This document shows positions 13,200 through 24,919 of a stretch of 64,000 nucleotides of DNA, one piece after another. The position numbers were made by a program, and so were the translations under genes. The DNA comes from Melampsora larici-populina 98AG31 (taxonomy: Eukaryota > Basidiomycota > Pucciniomycetes > Pucciniales > Melampsoraceae). The notes below the pieces were generated by a model. That model was given only the letters and a program-made list of their open reading frames with translations, searched no databases and had not been told where the DNA came from. The DNA lies in assembly GCF_000204055.1 (NCBI RefSeq), contig NW_006768795.1:687242-751241 (forward strand). Reading direction: 5' to 3'. Positions within the stretch are counted from its first letter, which is position 1. Each line of letters begins with the position of its first letter.

Positions 13200-14640
13200 C
13201 TGCGTACATATGGACTTACTTGAGCTGTTCACACTGTAAACATCATTCATTATCCCGACTGAGAATAGGAAAATGATTAAGATTGTAGTTTGTCAGGAAA
13301 AGGCATATCCCTGCAAACCTAAGCCATAGCACCCACACTACATATGTGCAACAGGATGGGAAAATTTGGAGCTATCATGTACATACAGATCCCCCCAGCT
13401 ATTGGCTCATCCGCATGAGTAGATCATATGTAAACCCTTCTGTAATTTTTCTCAGTTTGTCAAAAGTATCTTCAGGATTGACTAGATACACTGACTGTTA
13501 GAGCCTGTTCACTTAAGCGCTTTTTTGTGAAAAATTGCTTTCTTGAATGTCAAGAAAGCGCTTTCTGTGAAATGTGTTTGTTTTCTTAAAAACAAGCATT
13601 TTAAAAATCAGAAAATGCTTATAAAAAGTGATTTTTTGGAACATTCCGAGAATTTGCTATTAGCACATTTTTCCCTTGAGAAATCACATTTCTCATTTCT
13701 GTGATTTCTTCAAATTTGGACAAGTCCCTGTCCACCGTACGGATTGTCAATCTACAGTACAGAACCTGACCTTCCCTCATCTTCGTGCATCTTCACTCAT
13801 CTTTGTTCATCTTCACTCACCTTCCCTCATCTTCACTCAACTCAACCACATCCAACCACTCAACCACTCGATATGCCAGATTCGGACGACAGCAGTGTGT
13901 ATTTATATGTAGAGGTCAACAAATCAAGAATGAACAATTGAGAATGATTGAGATGAGGTTGAGAATGATTGAGATGAACAATTGAGAATGATCAAGATGA
14001 ATTTGAGAACAATCAAGATGAACTTGAGAACAATCGAGATGGCCAACAAGTCAAAAATTGATATCCAATGGTCAACAAGTTGGAAATTAATTTTCGATGG
14101 TCAACTGACCAAACACTTTTCTCTCTCTCTTTTCTCTCTTTTCTCTCTTTTTTCACAAAACACGATTTTCAACGCTTTTCAAAAAAAGACTTTTCTACAT
14201 GTAGAAAAGCCCTGTCCCTGAATGTGATTTCAAGAAATCACGCTTAAGTGAACGGGCTCTTTGTCTTGGTGTAATTCTATCAACCAAACTTCATGTAACA
14301 CCCTTTCTGTTACTACTTAATGGATTTCCAAGTATTGCATGATTAGCTATGGAGATATATGTAGTCAATTTTTGGGACAATTTGTCAAACTGGAAAAAGT
14401 TACATGTCACATCACATGTGATCTACTTATTCAGATGAGCAGGTAACTGAACAGACCTGTGTGTACATGATAGCTAACAATTTACTCAGCTTGTTGCACA
14501 TATGTAGTGTGGGTGTTATGGCTCAGGTGTACAGTGATAGTTCTTTTCATGATCAACTAAAATAATAATCATTTTTCTATTCCCACTGGGGGATAATGTA
14601 TAATGCTTACAGTGTCAATTCATGGTGAAGGAATGTTCAA
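13200..14640. mobile_element. Element with long inverted arms, host of a nested second element
   Basis: The stretch from about 13220 to 13490 is matched in inverse orientation by about 14350-14640. The best block is GCACCCACACTACATATGTG, followed by CAACA, at 13329-13353, whose inverse occurs at 14494-14518. Other paired words include GAATAGgAAAATGATTA, CTATCATGTACA and AGTAGATCA. The arms are about 75-80 percent alike by eye and enclose the separate element at 13501-14259. No transposase is present. Confidence 0.7.
13501..14259. mobile_element. Nested inverted-repeat element (GAGCCTGTTCACTTAAGCG ends)
   Basis: Left end GAGCCTGTTCACTTAAGCG at 13501-13519; right end CGCTTAAGTGAACGGGCTC at 14241-14259. 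This is an 18/19 inverted match. The flanks are TTA on the left and TTT on the right, close to but not an exact 3-bp duplication of PIF/Harbinger type. The interior holds repeated CTTCACTCATCTT and TTGAGAATGATTGAGATGA words and a CT-rich run, but no gene. Confidence 0.75.
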
Positions 14641-14963
14641 TGACAATCTCAATCTATGTAAGAGCATATCACTCTCAATATAAATCCTGTTCAACTCAGT
14701 TTTTTAGTTGAATCTATCAATTGTGAATTCACTATCTACTGATGTGAAGGAATAGAGTCAAAAACAAGCTCCATATAGATTGAGTCATTTTTCCATCTTT
14801 CAAAACCAAATCTCTCATAATAACAAAGGGGTATACAAATGAGTCAGGATTTTGCCATACACATTTAAAAGATGAAAAAGTCCAAACTACAAAACCCATT
14901 TTTATGTATCATTATTACTGTACATGTGTACCCACTTTTTCAACATGATAGCATATATTTTGC

Positions 14964-17224
14964 TCAAACACTTGATGAATTATTCAAAACTTCTAAAGGA
15001 GATTGTAACCTCAAAAGTGAAGAATGTGTAATAGAAGTTAAATTAGATAAAGTTGAACCTCTAACTCTTTCTTTACTACTTTGAATAGAATGACCAGCTT
15101 CACTGATTGATGGATTATGTTGTGGCTCTGGAAATCCTTGAATGATTTGTGATGCTCTAGCCATTGATTTTTGTTTTATTTTGGAAATTCGAAGTGTTTG
15201 TGATAAAGTTAAGGAAACGTAACTAGGGTTTTATATATGAGAGGTATTTGGAGGTATGAAATATGAAAATTAGTTTGAATTTCGTGTTTTTTGCTTGTTA
15301 TCATAATCTTGTGTGATTTAGCATTGGAAAAGGGGAACTCACATGCTTGTGATAATTGTGACGTACAAAGACGGAGGCTGGAAAAAAATCGGCACACGGT
15401 CAGTTAATCATCAAAGACTTGTATTCGAATGGCTGATTACCTACCAGTTCCATTACTAAAGCGAATTTAACATCTTGAAGTCGTTCCGGAGATAATGAAA
15501 AATACTAAAGACTTCTTTATGTTAACAGATGCGGATCTCTATCGAGCTCAAAGTTATTTATGACTCACGGAAATGATAGCTTGAGGCATGTAAATTAATA
15601 CAGTACTTATGATGATCAAAGATATAAGAAGATGAATACTTTGTTCTCTTCTGTAATCGATTAGATGTGTTTTTTGATTCTCTTTTCTACTTTTGAATAT
15701 CGCAGTGATCGTTTCTTTGAAATTGAAGGAGGCTCCCATTTTTCTTCTCTCAGATATGGTGAGATAGATACAAATTACTTGAATCTTGAGAAATGAAAAA
15801 CCCCGTTTCAGCTATCTCTTTGCTTGAATTATCAATGTTTTCGTGGATCCACTTACTAATGCTTGTAGAAATCCAAACGAGATCCACCCTGCCATGCCGA
15901 TTTTGAGATGACTGAGGAATTTGTCCTGATATTCACAAAATATCAGTTATCTTGCGTGTTTTCAGATGATTCTTTCAAAGATCAGAATTACCGTGAGTGA
16001 TATGACGCCGACGAGAGGCTGTAAGGTGACAAAAGCTTTAATCAAGTCGAATCCAGCTCCATCGCGATCCAAATTATGAAGATCAATCTTGACGAGATCC
16101 AAAATGCCAACTGTCTTTCGCTGTTCCACATCAATGAAGATGAAAATGGAGAATATAACTATATTTTCCAAAAAATATCCTCAGCCTAAAGAACAAAACG
16201 GAATGAACGGAGGCAACTAAAGAAGCCTCCCATAACTTACAGATCACAGCAACTAGTGCCAGAAAGGAGAATGAGAAGTTCATAAAGCAGACAAGAAGAG
16301 GAGGAACTCGAGTCTTGACGTTTTGTGGTACACTGCGCTGCCAAGGTGGATCCCAAATGTTACAAATATGATGACCTACACTGCCCCACGCAAAACACCT
16401 TCGTCGCGTGCAATGTAGGAGTAAGGCTCTTGATCAACTTTACATCGGTTCAGTTTTTCAGGATTAAGAAATGTACCAAGCTGCCAGCCACATAAACATG
16501 AATTTTATCCCATACAATGTCAGTCTTCCACCGGGATTAGAAATATTGTGTTCCGTAAATAAAATCGCTATTTGTTGAATCATTTCGCCTGTCATGATCT
16601 TTCGGTCAGCCTTATCTTGATCTAGAAACCATGTTGAAAGTATCTTCGAAAGAGTTCTTACAAATGTAATAACCTGCTGATCCAACAGCCACACACATAG
16701 GCGGATTAGGACGTAGGCAACGGTCTGGGATAGATCAAGAAATGAGTCACGAAAGTTACACAACAAAGTTAGATCAAGAATTCGCAACAACCTTTGGTGA
16801 TAGATCCTAGAGTGAACCTCTTATGTTGAATTCCAATAGCACAAATCCAAAGAGAACCTATGAACATTCTACAAACAGAATATGCTTATTAGCTGAATGG
16901 AATCAATCTTCACCAGTGCTATTGTATGTTTTGGGCCTGGTGAGCTCAATTTGAACAATGTAATGAACAGACAATCCACTCGTCACGATGATCGCAATAG
17001 AGAGTACTTGTGCCCATACTGGTCTTACTTGTGCCTGGAGTGTCAGACAAAGATGTAAAGAAGGAGAGATGTCGGTACGAAAGAAGAAATTATTCTTGTG
17101 ATATATCCAGAAAACTCACCTTTGCGCTTAGAGTGAGATAATCTGCAAGAGCAGCGTAAGGGTGAGGCGAAGAACTGATATTAGTTAAAGCGGATAAGAA
17201 ATCTTCAATTAATGCTTGTGACAT
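14964..17224 (-). CDS. Multi-pass integral membrane protein, 13 predicted exons, family not recognised
   Basis: The start at 17224 (MSQALIEDFLSALTNISSS) leads through about 13 exons to the stop at 14964. Successive exons encode hydrophobic segments: VLSIAIIVTSGLSVHYIV; LLVCFMNFSFSFLALVAVIF; IFSIFIFI; AFVTLQPLVGVISLT; a GWISFGFLQAL segment; HLLISLIIISTVLIYMP; and SLYVTIITSIYVSLTL. Between them lie hydrophilic loops (DPPWQRSVPQNVKTRVPP; DVEQRKTVGILDL). The tail is Ser-rich and polar and probably cytosolic. This is the layout of a roughly seven-helix receptor- or transporter-like membrane protein. The joins around 16560-16800 are uncertain, because an alternative frame reads TVAYVLIRLCVWLLDQ, so the second helix may be mis-spliced. 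Function is unknown and no catalytic motif is seen. Confidence 0.7.
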
Positions 17225-18846
17225 TTGATTTGTCGGTACGATCTGATTGGAAGGAGTTTGGTCATAAAGATATTGAAGAACCTTAGCTCAGGCTCTCCTA
17301 CGATGGAAAATGGATCAGCAGGTGGGATGGCAGGCCATAATTTAACCTGAAAAAGTCTAACCTTGAATCGATGTATTTCTGATCCAGATTCCTTTGGGTC
17401 TTGGAGTTGGGGAGTGAGCAGCGGCGTACATTTTAGCACGCCTTAAGCAGTAAAGGGGGACCCACTCTAATTTCCCATCAACCTGAGATACTCTGTGTGG
17501 TTGTTATATGTTCGCTATCAGATGAACTTGCGATATCCATTCTCCGCTTATCATCTTGCATCAGATTCAAACTTAAAGTACCGCGCAACTCTGGGCGCAC
17601 TGGTATTCGTGATGTCGGATTACAGAGTTCTAACTTCTATCCAGATAGGTCCAGATTACTCCAGATGTCAAAACTTCACTTGTTTCTCTTGATGTGCTCA
17701 TAGATATCCCATCTTATCGCATACATACATCCGCAACGGCTTCTAACAAAAGCTGTTTGAAGCTCTCTGAAGTCCTATTTGTTTGGATCAGACATTTGGG
17801 CTTTATATCACTTTTCAACCGGTCCGTGGCTTCAGCGTTGTTCCATACGGAGTATCTCGAACATCGAGTGCTCAAGCCTCACGTGGTGTGAAAATCATTG
17901 CGGGTTCGTTCAAGAACCGGCAACGAAGCCGTATCCATTGTCCTGACGAACAAAGTCAACATCGCAGTCGACCAGAGTCAAATTGTGCGCAAGTATAGTC
18001 AACTATTTCTTCCTCGGACATTGCTTACAAAGTCCAGACCTTGTGCACAATTCAAGAAATGTGGGTAAGTTTGCGTAAGTTGTAGCATTGGACCTGCGGT
18101 CTCCTGCGGTGAGGACTCCAAGGCGGTTCAAGTCAAGCTTTAGTTCTGTTTTTTTTCTTCTGGGAGACGTCAGCAGGACGCTGGATATCCATTCGATCAG
18201 GTTAATTACTTTTATTGTACATGATTGTTCTTCTCTGATAGGGATGATCACAATCCAAGGGATACTTCTTGCTGCCAACCAGAATGGTCGGACTTGAAGT
18301 GAACTATCAAACATGTACAACCTGGCTTTCCAACCAATGATCAAAGTACATGACAAATTTCTGAGTCCAAAATCATGCAACTGCAGATTTGCAGCAAAGG
18401 CACTCTTCACATGCTTTTTTCAAGGATTCACTGCTGTGTTAACACAACTCAAACCAAATGGCTCAAAAGTAGAGTACTCAAAGAATCTCCTGTGAGCCAT
18501 ACCACAAGCACAAGCCAAAAGTCAAATCCAATGAAATGTACACTACATTGTTGGGATTGCCATCTTGTTTTGCTAAAGTTTAGAAAATTCAAAGAGAAAG
18601 AAGTGAAGAATTCCTAGAATCTTTTGTTCTATATAGTGCATTTGGATCACTTGTAGGTGTGGACTTGGCTTACCTTTCATCAAACTACATGACTGAAGAC
18701 TGATCATGAAATGCCAAGGATGTATCAAAGGATTACTAAACCTTGTTTCTTCCTTTTGGATGCAATCAAACCTCTAAACCCGGGGCTGGGTTCCACAGCC
18801 CCGGCCATTCAGATGATTTTCATTTCCAGAGATTGCCTGAAGGCAT
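17225..18846. other. Intergenic between the membrane-protein gene and the hAT element
   Basis: Scattered ORFs up to 135 codons (18003-18410, minus) carry no recognised motif and no clear splice partners. I would not annotate a gene here. Confidence 0.4.
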
Positions 18847-19239
18847 TTTTGTACGGATTTTACTAAAAGCAGCCCCCCCATGTGAGGTTTGACCACCCCC
18901 TTTTAGCCGGGGAAAAGAAAACTGTTACTGTATAATACAAACATGGGATGGGAAGGGGGCGGTCTGGAACAGAACCCAGGAATGCGCCTATAGAGGTCTG
19001 ACAAAACCCGTGTTTCAGCTTTTGGGCTCTACACAACACACCCCTCCATGCCCCAGGTTCCAGAGCACTCCAAAAGATGCGCATGGAGTAGGGCTATCAA
19101 ACAAGCCTACTCTGAGGCTCTCAACTTCTCTCTCTTGGGCGCAAAATCCATCGGCGCAAAAAAATTCCATGCCTCTGAGGCCTGATTCCAATGTTTGATT
19201 TCAAGGCTGGTTTGACCGTTACATTCAAAATTTGAATAA

Positions 19240-21305
19240 AGACAGACTTACGGTCCAATATTCTCCAATGGTCTCATTAGGGAGGACTGGTTCCTTGCCT
19301 CGTAGGTATCGAGTTACCTCGTCGGTTTCCCGATGGTTGTGGTTTTGAGGATGGATACTCGAGGTTCCCAGAAGGGTGTAGATACCTTGCAGATGCTTGT
19401 TCCCACGGTTTCGGGCTTCGGCCTCAGGAGGTGGTGAGTCATTGCCGCTTTCGGTTGGGCTGGGCTTCCAAAGTTCATATTCGTCTCGGAGGGAGCGTTT
19501 GGCAACAATCTCGACATCGAAGTGGTTTCGGAAGTCGGTGTCTCGACGGGCTGGGTCGAGGAGGGTAGCCACCAAAGTCTGGTGGTTAGCCTCCTCTCGA
19601 ACCAAATACTTCACTAATTTGTCCTCAGCGCGTTTGCAAGCTTGTCCCCAAACACCAGGCACCTTCTGATTAGTCTGGAGGACCTTCTGAAGGGCCCATA
19701 GGACCGGAAGCACCTGTTGTTTAGTCGCTTCATTGGATTGGAAGATCTGGGTCGACGTTTCGAACATGTCTAGGATAGGCATCATGTACTCGATGGTTGC
19801 CCAATCGGCGTTGGAAATGGCAAGTTTCGCGCGTTTGGGGTCAGAGGTGTACAGGTCGAGGGACTTCTTGAGCTGAAGGGTTCGTTTGACCTGGATGATG
19901 TACAAACAAGTGACATAAGTGATGAAGATCAATGAAATCAAAATACAAAGGAAAATTACTCACAACGTAGTAAAAATAATTCCATCGTGTTGGAGGGCAG
20001 CTCAGGGGAAGGAGAAGCGGATCGTGCACACTGTTGCAAATCTTGATGAACTCCTCAAGCTCTTGAGGGCTTTTTCAAATATGGGTGTCCAAGGCGCGGA
20101 TTCGGCTGACAACGGTGGAGTTTTTTTTGCGAGAAGATATGACAGCTGTAGGCGATTCTTGAGGGCGAGTTTCAGCCCTGGTGATGTCGTCTTCATGCAT
20201 CGGTTGGCTGATGTTGAGGTCTTCTGGGGTGAGAACGTTTCCATCCATTTCACCACCTGGGTTTAGAGCAGCGGGGTCGTCATCGGTGTTGGTAGGAGGA
20301 AGCTCTTCGGGTTTGAAAGATAGAGGATTTTCGGCAAGGCCGGAGGTTTCAAACGCTTCAAGGTCAGCATCGGTCAACTCCCCCATGCCATCAAGAAAGT
20401 CTTTGGCGACTAGATTGATGACATGGCACATGCAACCGTGGAAGCGAGATTCAAAGGGCCAGTGAATTCCAATCGTGGCATAGCAGTCAGATAAGAGCTT
20501 CACCATCGCGCGGTTAGACAATGCGTTGTCCCCGGTGACTGAGAAGTGATTTCGCACCGCGCCAACGTGGTCCAGCGCCTTCCAGTAAACTTTGGCCAGA
20601 TTTTCGCCGGTGTGTTTACCTTCCAAGGTCTGAAGGCAAAAATTCAAAGTCAAATTGTCAGTCATTTGCTTTAAAAGGACCATTCCAGTTGAACCCTTTA
20701 CTAACCTTGAAAGCGAGTAGGCAACGGCAGAATTTGCCATCCGTGTTGAAGAAGAAACCGTTGATGGCCATGTATGTGTGAGAAAAATCGGCGCTGGTCC
20801 AACAATCGGTCGCGGTGGAGATGGAGCCTGGCACACGGGAGACCTTGTCAATAAGTTTCTGTTCCAATTTGAGGAACAGAGCTTCCGAGTCTGCCTTCAC
20901 GGTCATGCGACCGGGCCAATGGAAGGAAGGGCAGATGGCACGCATCGCCTTCTGCATAAGCTCGCCCTCGAAGATGGAGAATGGCAGGTTCTTGCTGATA
21001 ATCGCGCCAACTAGTAGGCTTCGTAGGTCTTTCTTTCGTGCAGCCGCGGCAATGGGGTCTTCCTCGGGTGCGATGCTGCCCGGAGCGTGGTTGAACCACG
21101 CTAAGGCCAATCCAACGCATCGATGTCAATGTTTGTGCAAATTCGAATTGGGACGACCAGTGACCGAAAGCACCACCCTGGCGAAAAAGAGACACTTCAT
21201 TAATCAGAAAGAGTTCATTAATCATTATCAATTATGACTTTGATGTTTTGACTTACCCGCAGTGGAGGCACCTGTAACATTTGGTGTCTTCACCTTTGGT
21301 GAGGT
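19240..21305 (-). pseudogene. hAT transposase with BED zinc finger, degenerate
   Basis: It reads right to left. A BED-type finger begins KCYRCLHCG (exon ending about 21257) and continues after an intron as VVLSVTGRPNSNLHKH, then meets an in-frame TGA at 21126-21128, where the finger would go on to HRC. The body follows: LALAWFNHAPGS, ATDCWTSADFSHTYMAINGF, then an exon with SVTGDNALSNRAMVKLLSD (catalytic region) and HGCMCHVINLVAKDFLD. Next come an acidic insertion and the C-terminal RNase-H-like part (ADWATIEYMMPILDMFE). The start of the dimerisation domain, DEVTRYLRGKEPV plus LPNETIGEYW, stops at a splice donor near 19250. The second half of the dimerisation domain (SAPSERVFS-type motif) is not found downstream. 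The element is probably non-autonomous now. Confidence 0.88.
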
Positions 21306-21982
21306 CCGTAGAAGGAACAGGCTCCTGGTGGTTCATCAAATGTTTCAGTTTACACCTCGACTTACTTGAAGGTATATGAAATACTCACATCAAAATACAA
21401 ATATACATCTGAACGATGTCGATTGGCTCTTGCCATAGAGTCTTCACCGTCTTGAGAAAAGGATTCAGGCACTACATGCGACTTGGCTGGAATGGCAGGA
21501 ACGCGACCTAATGATGCCATTCAAGAGCCAGAAACCACTCGAGATGACACAGAAGAGGGTACACGAGTTAAAGAGTTCACTCGAGGGGTTGAAGGTGCTG
21601 GAGTTCCACGCCGGGCATAGGGAGATCCCGAAGTTGGTGAATTCTGAATCTGGAGATGATGTGGCATGATCCCGTTAAGCAACTTCGCAGGTCTACAATC
21701 AAGTATGAAAGACAGAAAAGCAACGTAAGTGAAGAGCAAAACAAGGAGGGATGAGAGCAGATTAGTATACGAGAGAGAGAAACAGACATAAAAAATCGAG
21801 GAGAGTTGGAAATGGGGGAAAGACAGGATGAAAAACATCAGACCGAAGCTGTTAAGGCCTCGGGCTCACTGTATGTCAAACGTCCATTCCAGCGACCTTG
21901 CCAACGACTCCATTTCCGAATTAGCCCACGCCAAACCAGGAAGCCATAACTCGAGATGGCCTCCAGAAGATTCTTGACACAT

Positions 21983-22056
21983 CAATAGATTGATTAATGA
22001 TAGTATAACTATTGTATGTCAATAGATCAATTAATGATAGTATAACTATAGTATGA
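21983..22056. repeat. Two head-to-tail 37-bp units
   Basis: CAATAGATTGATTAATGATA plus GTATAACTATTGTATGT is followed directly by a second copy with three differences. It lies inside the hAT element. Confidence 0.9.
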
Positions 22057-22391
22057 TTTGATAAGTAATCAGCCACAACAGTGGGTAAACCAAGGGTGAT
22101 GGCCAAATGGATGGCAGGATTGGGTGTGACTAGGAGGGGAAAATCGAAATCAAAGGGTGGGCTTGATAAAGGTTCTCGATGGTGGCGCTACAAATAGATC
22201 AGTGGTATATCAAAACCGGTGTCGGAATCTTGATTCGATATCGTGAATCCTATAGCGTGGTCAATTAGTTCTCCTGCTTCCTACATAGATGTGTGTTTGG
22301 CTGAGTATTGTTGAGTCGAGACTCATCCAAACACGATTTGAGGGGGAACTGGGTAGTGGGTATGAGGGAGGGAGAGAGGGCGCACCTGAGT

Positions 22392-22537
22392 CCTGCGTAA
22401 TCAATTTACGCAGGCAAGTGGGTATTCCGATGCGGAGTACAGCTCATACTGTCTCCGCATCGGGAGTCCCTGTACTGCGGTACCGGGGCAAACCCCGTCC
22501 TGAGTGGGTGTGAGTAGAGTACACTCAGACTCACACC
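22392..22537. other. Cluster of four perfect hairpins
   Basis: Stem 1: CCTGCGTAA (22392-22400) with TTACGCAGG (22406-22414). Stem 2: CCGATGCGGAG (22427-22437) with CTCCGCATCGG (22453-22463), extended by ACAG/CTGT. Stem 3: CGGGG (22484-22488) with CCCCG (22493-22497). Stem 4: GGTGTGAGT (22507-22515) with ACTCACACC (22529-22537), enclosing GAGTacACTC. The run is GC-rich against an AT-rich background, lies inside the hAT element, and has no coding potential. Confidence 0.9.
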
Positions 22538-23298
22538 TGCATCCCTGATTCAAATAACTCGGGAACTATAGGTGCTAGAAGTTTGAAAGCTAGCTTAAAC
22601 AAAAGCCTTTGATCTCATGTACATTTCGCACTACTGTAGGTCTTGTAAAGATGTCATTTAGTGCCCAAAAACCTCGTCACCAAAACATTGGATGTTTTCA
22701 TAACAAGCCTGGCAATCTCATTGTGGTGGAGGTTTCTTGATCTCTCACTCAAATCTCTATTTCCTGGACTAGTTTGGAGAATACAGGCGCTGTATTCAAG
22801 ACCGCCCGCTCCAGAAATCTGGAGGACTGCCGGAGAGTGGATATCGTGGATATGGATCTGTGTGGATATCAATACACCTCTGTACAGGGCTGAGAAGGTC
22901 GGCTACTTTTGGAAAGCGATGTGGCGGTACCTATAGCGTGAAACACAACCAACTTCTGTACACGTTGAGATTTTGTCCATACAACATCACATCTTCAAAA
23001 GCAATTTGTTAATTTCTTTGAACAATCATTAGATCGAGGTCAATGGGATGATGAAAATGTTGCTTGAAAATGTTGCGATTGATGGGTTAAAAATTGATGA
23101 ATACAATCAAAATGAATTCTTCAATGATATAAAGTGATTGACGTTTACAATTAAAAACAAGTAGCTTTCAACAAAAGCAAGCAAATGTCATCGTGATCAA
23201 TTGAAAAATTTGAACCGAGGGTATTGATGCCAGATGCCAGATGTTAACCTCAAAACATACATACAGACTCGAATCACTCGATGTTTACAATAAATCAT

Positions 23299-24044
23299 GG
23301 ATTTTACTAAAAGCAGCCCCCCCATGTGAGGATTGACCGCCCCCTTTTACCTGTATTTCAATTCAAAATATTGCCTATCTCACGTAGGGGGCGGTCCAGA
23401 GAGCTGATTTCAAGTTTTTAGTGAATAAAGCGGGCGGTCTTGAATACAGCCCCTGTATTCTACGAACCAGTCGATTTGGGTGAGAGATCAAGTTGTAGTT
23501 TACAGCGTGAAGCCTGGTGTATTTACATTTCCTCCTCTCTTTTGTCAGGGTTGGGCTAATCACGATAACTTGTGCGTGAGTCGCTGGAAGGAAGCGACTT
23601 CAAGCTCTTGGGCCCTCTGGCAGGAGTTGTATCCTCCTACAAACAAAGCTCAAGTTACATTGGAGGTTTGGTAGCCTTAGTAACCATCTCTCATATTCTT
23701 ACAATAGTTCTTAAAGTTGTTCTTTGTTTCTCCCCCTCCTCATACTGTGTCTCGCTGTTGATAGGCTATATCATTGAAATATGTGGTGATTTTGAAGAGA
23801 GATACTGCGCGTGAACGAGAAGCGGCTGCCGCTTAAGCACTCTTTCTGCTCGTTTGTCCCTTTGTACACCGATTGGGAACATCTCGGTCCGAATGTATTT
23901 CACTTTGAATTCACCTGAATCATAGACGGTTCCAGACCGCCCCCTTCCCTTCCCATGTTTGTATTATACAGTCATAGTTTTCTTTTCCCCGGCTAAAAGG
24001 GGGTGGTCAATCCTCACAAGGGGGGGCTGGATTTAGTAAAATCC
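23299..24044. mobile_element. Non-autonomous hAT element nested in the larger hAT copy
   Basis: The ends GGATTTTACTAAAAGCAGCC (left) and its slightly diverged inverse (right) match the ends of the host element. The insertion is flanked by a perfect 8-bp duplication, TAAATCAT, at 23291-23298 and 24045-24052. The 746-bp interior has no transposase. Its left inner part resembles the host's right end, and its right inner part (CATGTTTGTATTATACAG) resembles the host's left end near 18940, so it is a deletion derivative of this family. Confidence 0.92.
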
Positions 24045-24652
24045 TAAATCATAAGCACAATCTCTTCAAATTGACAAAGATTCTTTCGACCGATCGAGGG
24101 TGTGTCTTTCGGTCAAAAGAAGGTGTTTTTTCAAAGGCTTTTGTTGCTTGGATGATACAATATTTGCTGAGATTCAACATATAAGGAGAAGAGGGGGGTG
24201 TATGAGTTGGTAATGCCTGATATAATAGGCTCGAGCCTTTGATTGAGGCCAAGACATCCTTAGCGAGATGCAAGGATAAAGGATATTTGCTTTCTTTTGA
24301 CAACTACAAAAGATACTAGCATTGGAGAGTATGAATAAATTCTTCCTTTGTTTGATAACTAGCATACATGCCCATGATGCTTTGGAGCTCTGAAACCCGG
24401 CTATAAATTTATCCAAGACTATACAGTGGAAGCTCGTATCCACCCCATATCCAGTGGATATCGTATCCAATTTCCGGCAATCCTCCGGTGCTCTCGCCCG
24501 CTTTATTCACTAAAAACTTGCAATCAGCTCTAATCAGCTCTCTGGACCGCCCCCTATCGTGCGACAGGCAATATTTTGAATTGAAATACAGCATAAAAGG
24601 GGGCAGTCAAACCTCACATGGGGGGGCTGCTTTTAGTAAAATCCTTTTGTAC

Positions 24653-24919
24653 AGGTCTCACATGGAGCCCAAGTTTTGGCCCTCATTTTGCAGTCAAGAG
24701 AAACCAATAAAACCATTATTCACATAGATCTTGGTGCTCTACATCTTCCATAAAACCCATCCTCTAAAAATCAAAAATCACTGTTGTCCTTTGCAAATGA
24801 ATCAAATTGATCAACATAATTTGCAGAGATATATCATGTCGAGAGTGTTATAGTACACTGATGAAAATCCTGTTTATCAAAAAGAAAGGTGAATAAAAAG
24901 GTAAAAGAAAATAAAGTAC
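24653..24919. other. Intergenic between the hAT element and the G-patch gene
   Basis: Short AT-rich stretch, presumably holding the 3' UTR and terminator of the minus-strand G-patch gene. No distinct signal is recognised. Confidence 0.4.

Larger units (their letters stand above)
18847..24652. mobile_element. hAT DNA transposon, 5.8 kb, with perfect 8-bp target duplication
   Basis: The element proper is 18855-24644. Both ends start GGATTTTACTAAAAGCAGCC and continue CCCCCATGTGAGGTTTGAC, in inverted orientation, about 39 bp almost perfect. The flanking 8-bp duplication TTTTGTAC is present at 18847-18854 and 24645-24652. Eight-bp duplications are diagnostic of the hAT superfamily, and a hAT transposase lies inside on the minus strand (about 19250-21300). 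The right half contains a nested 746-bp relative (23299-24044), a 37-bp direct repeat, a hairpin cluster, and subterminal repeats (GAATACAGGCGCTGTATTC; GGACCGCCCCC) shared with the nested copy. Confidence 0.92.

Noticed and set aside
18003..18410. 135-codon minus-strand ORF
   Set aside because: No motif, no splice partners, no signal peptide; composition looks like chance.
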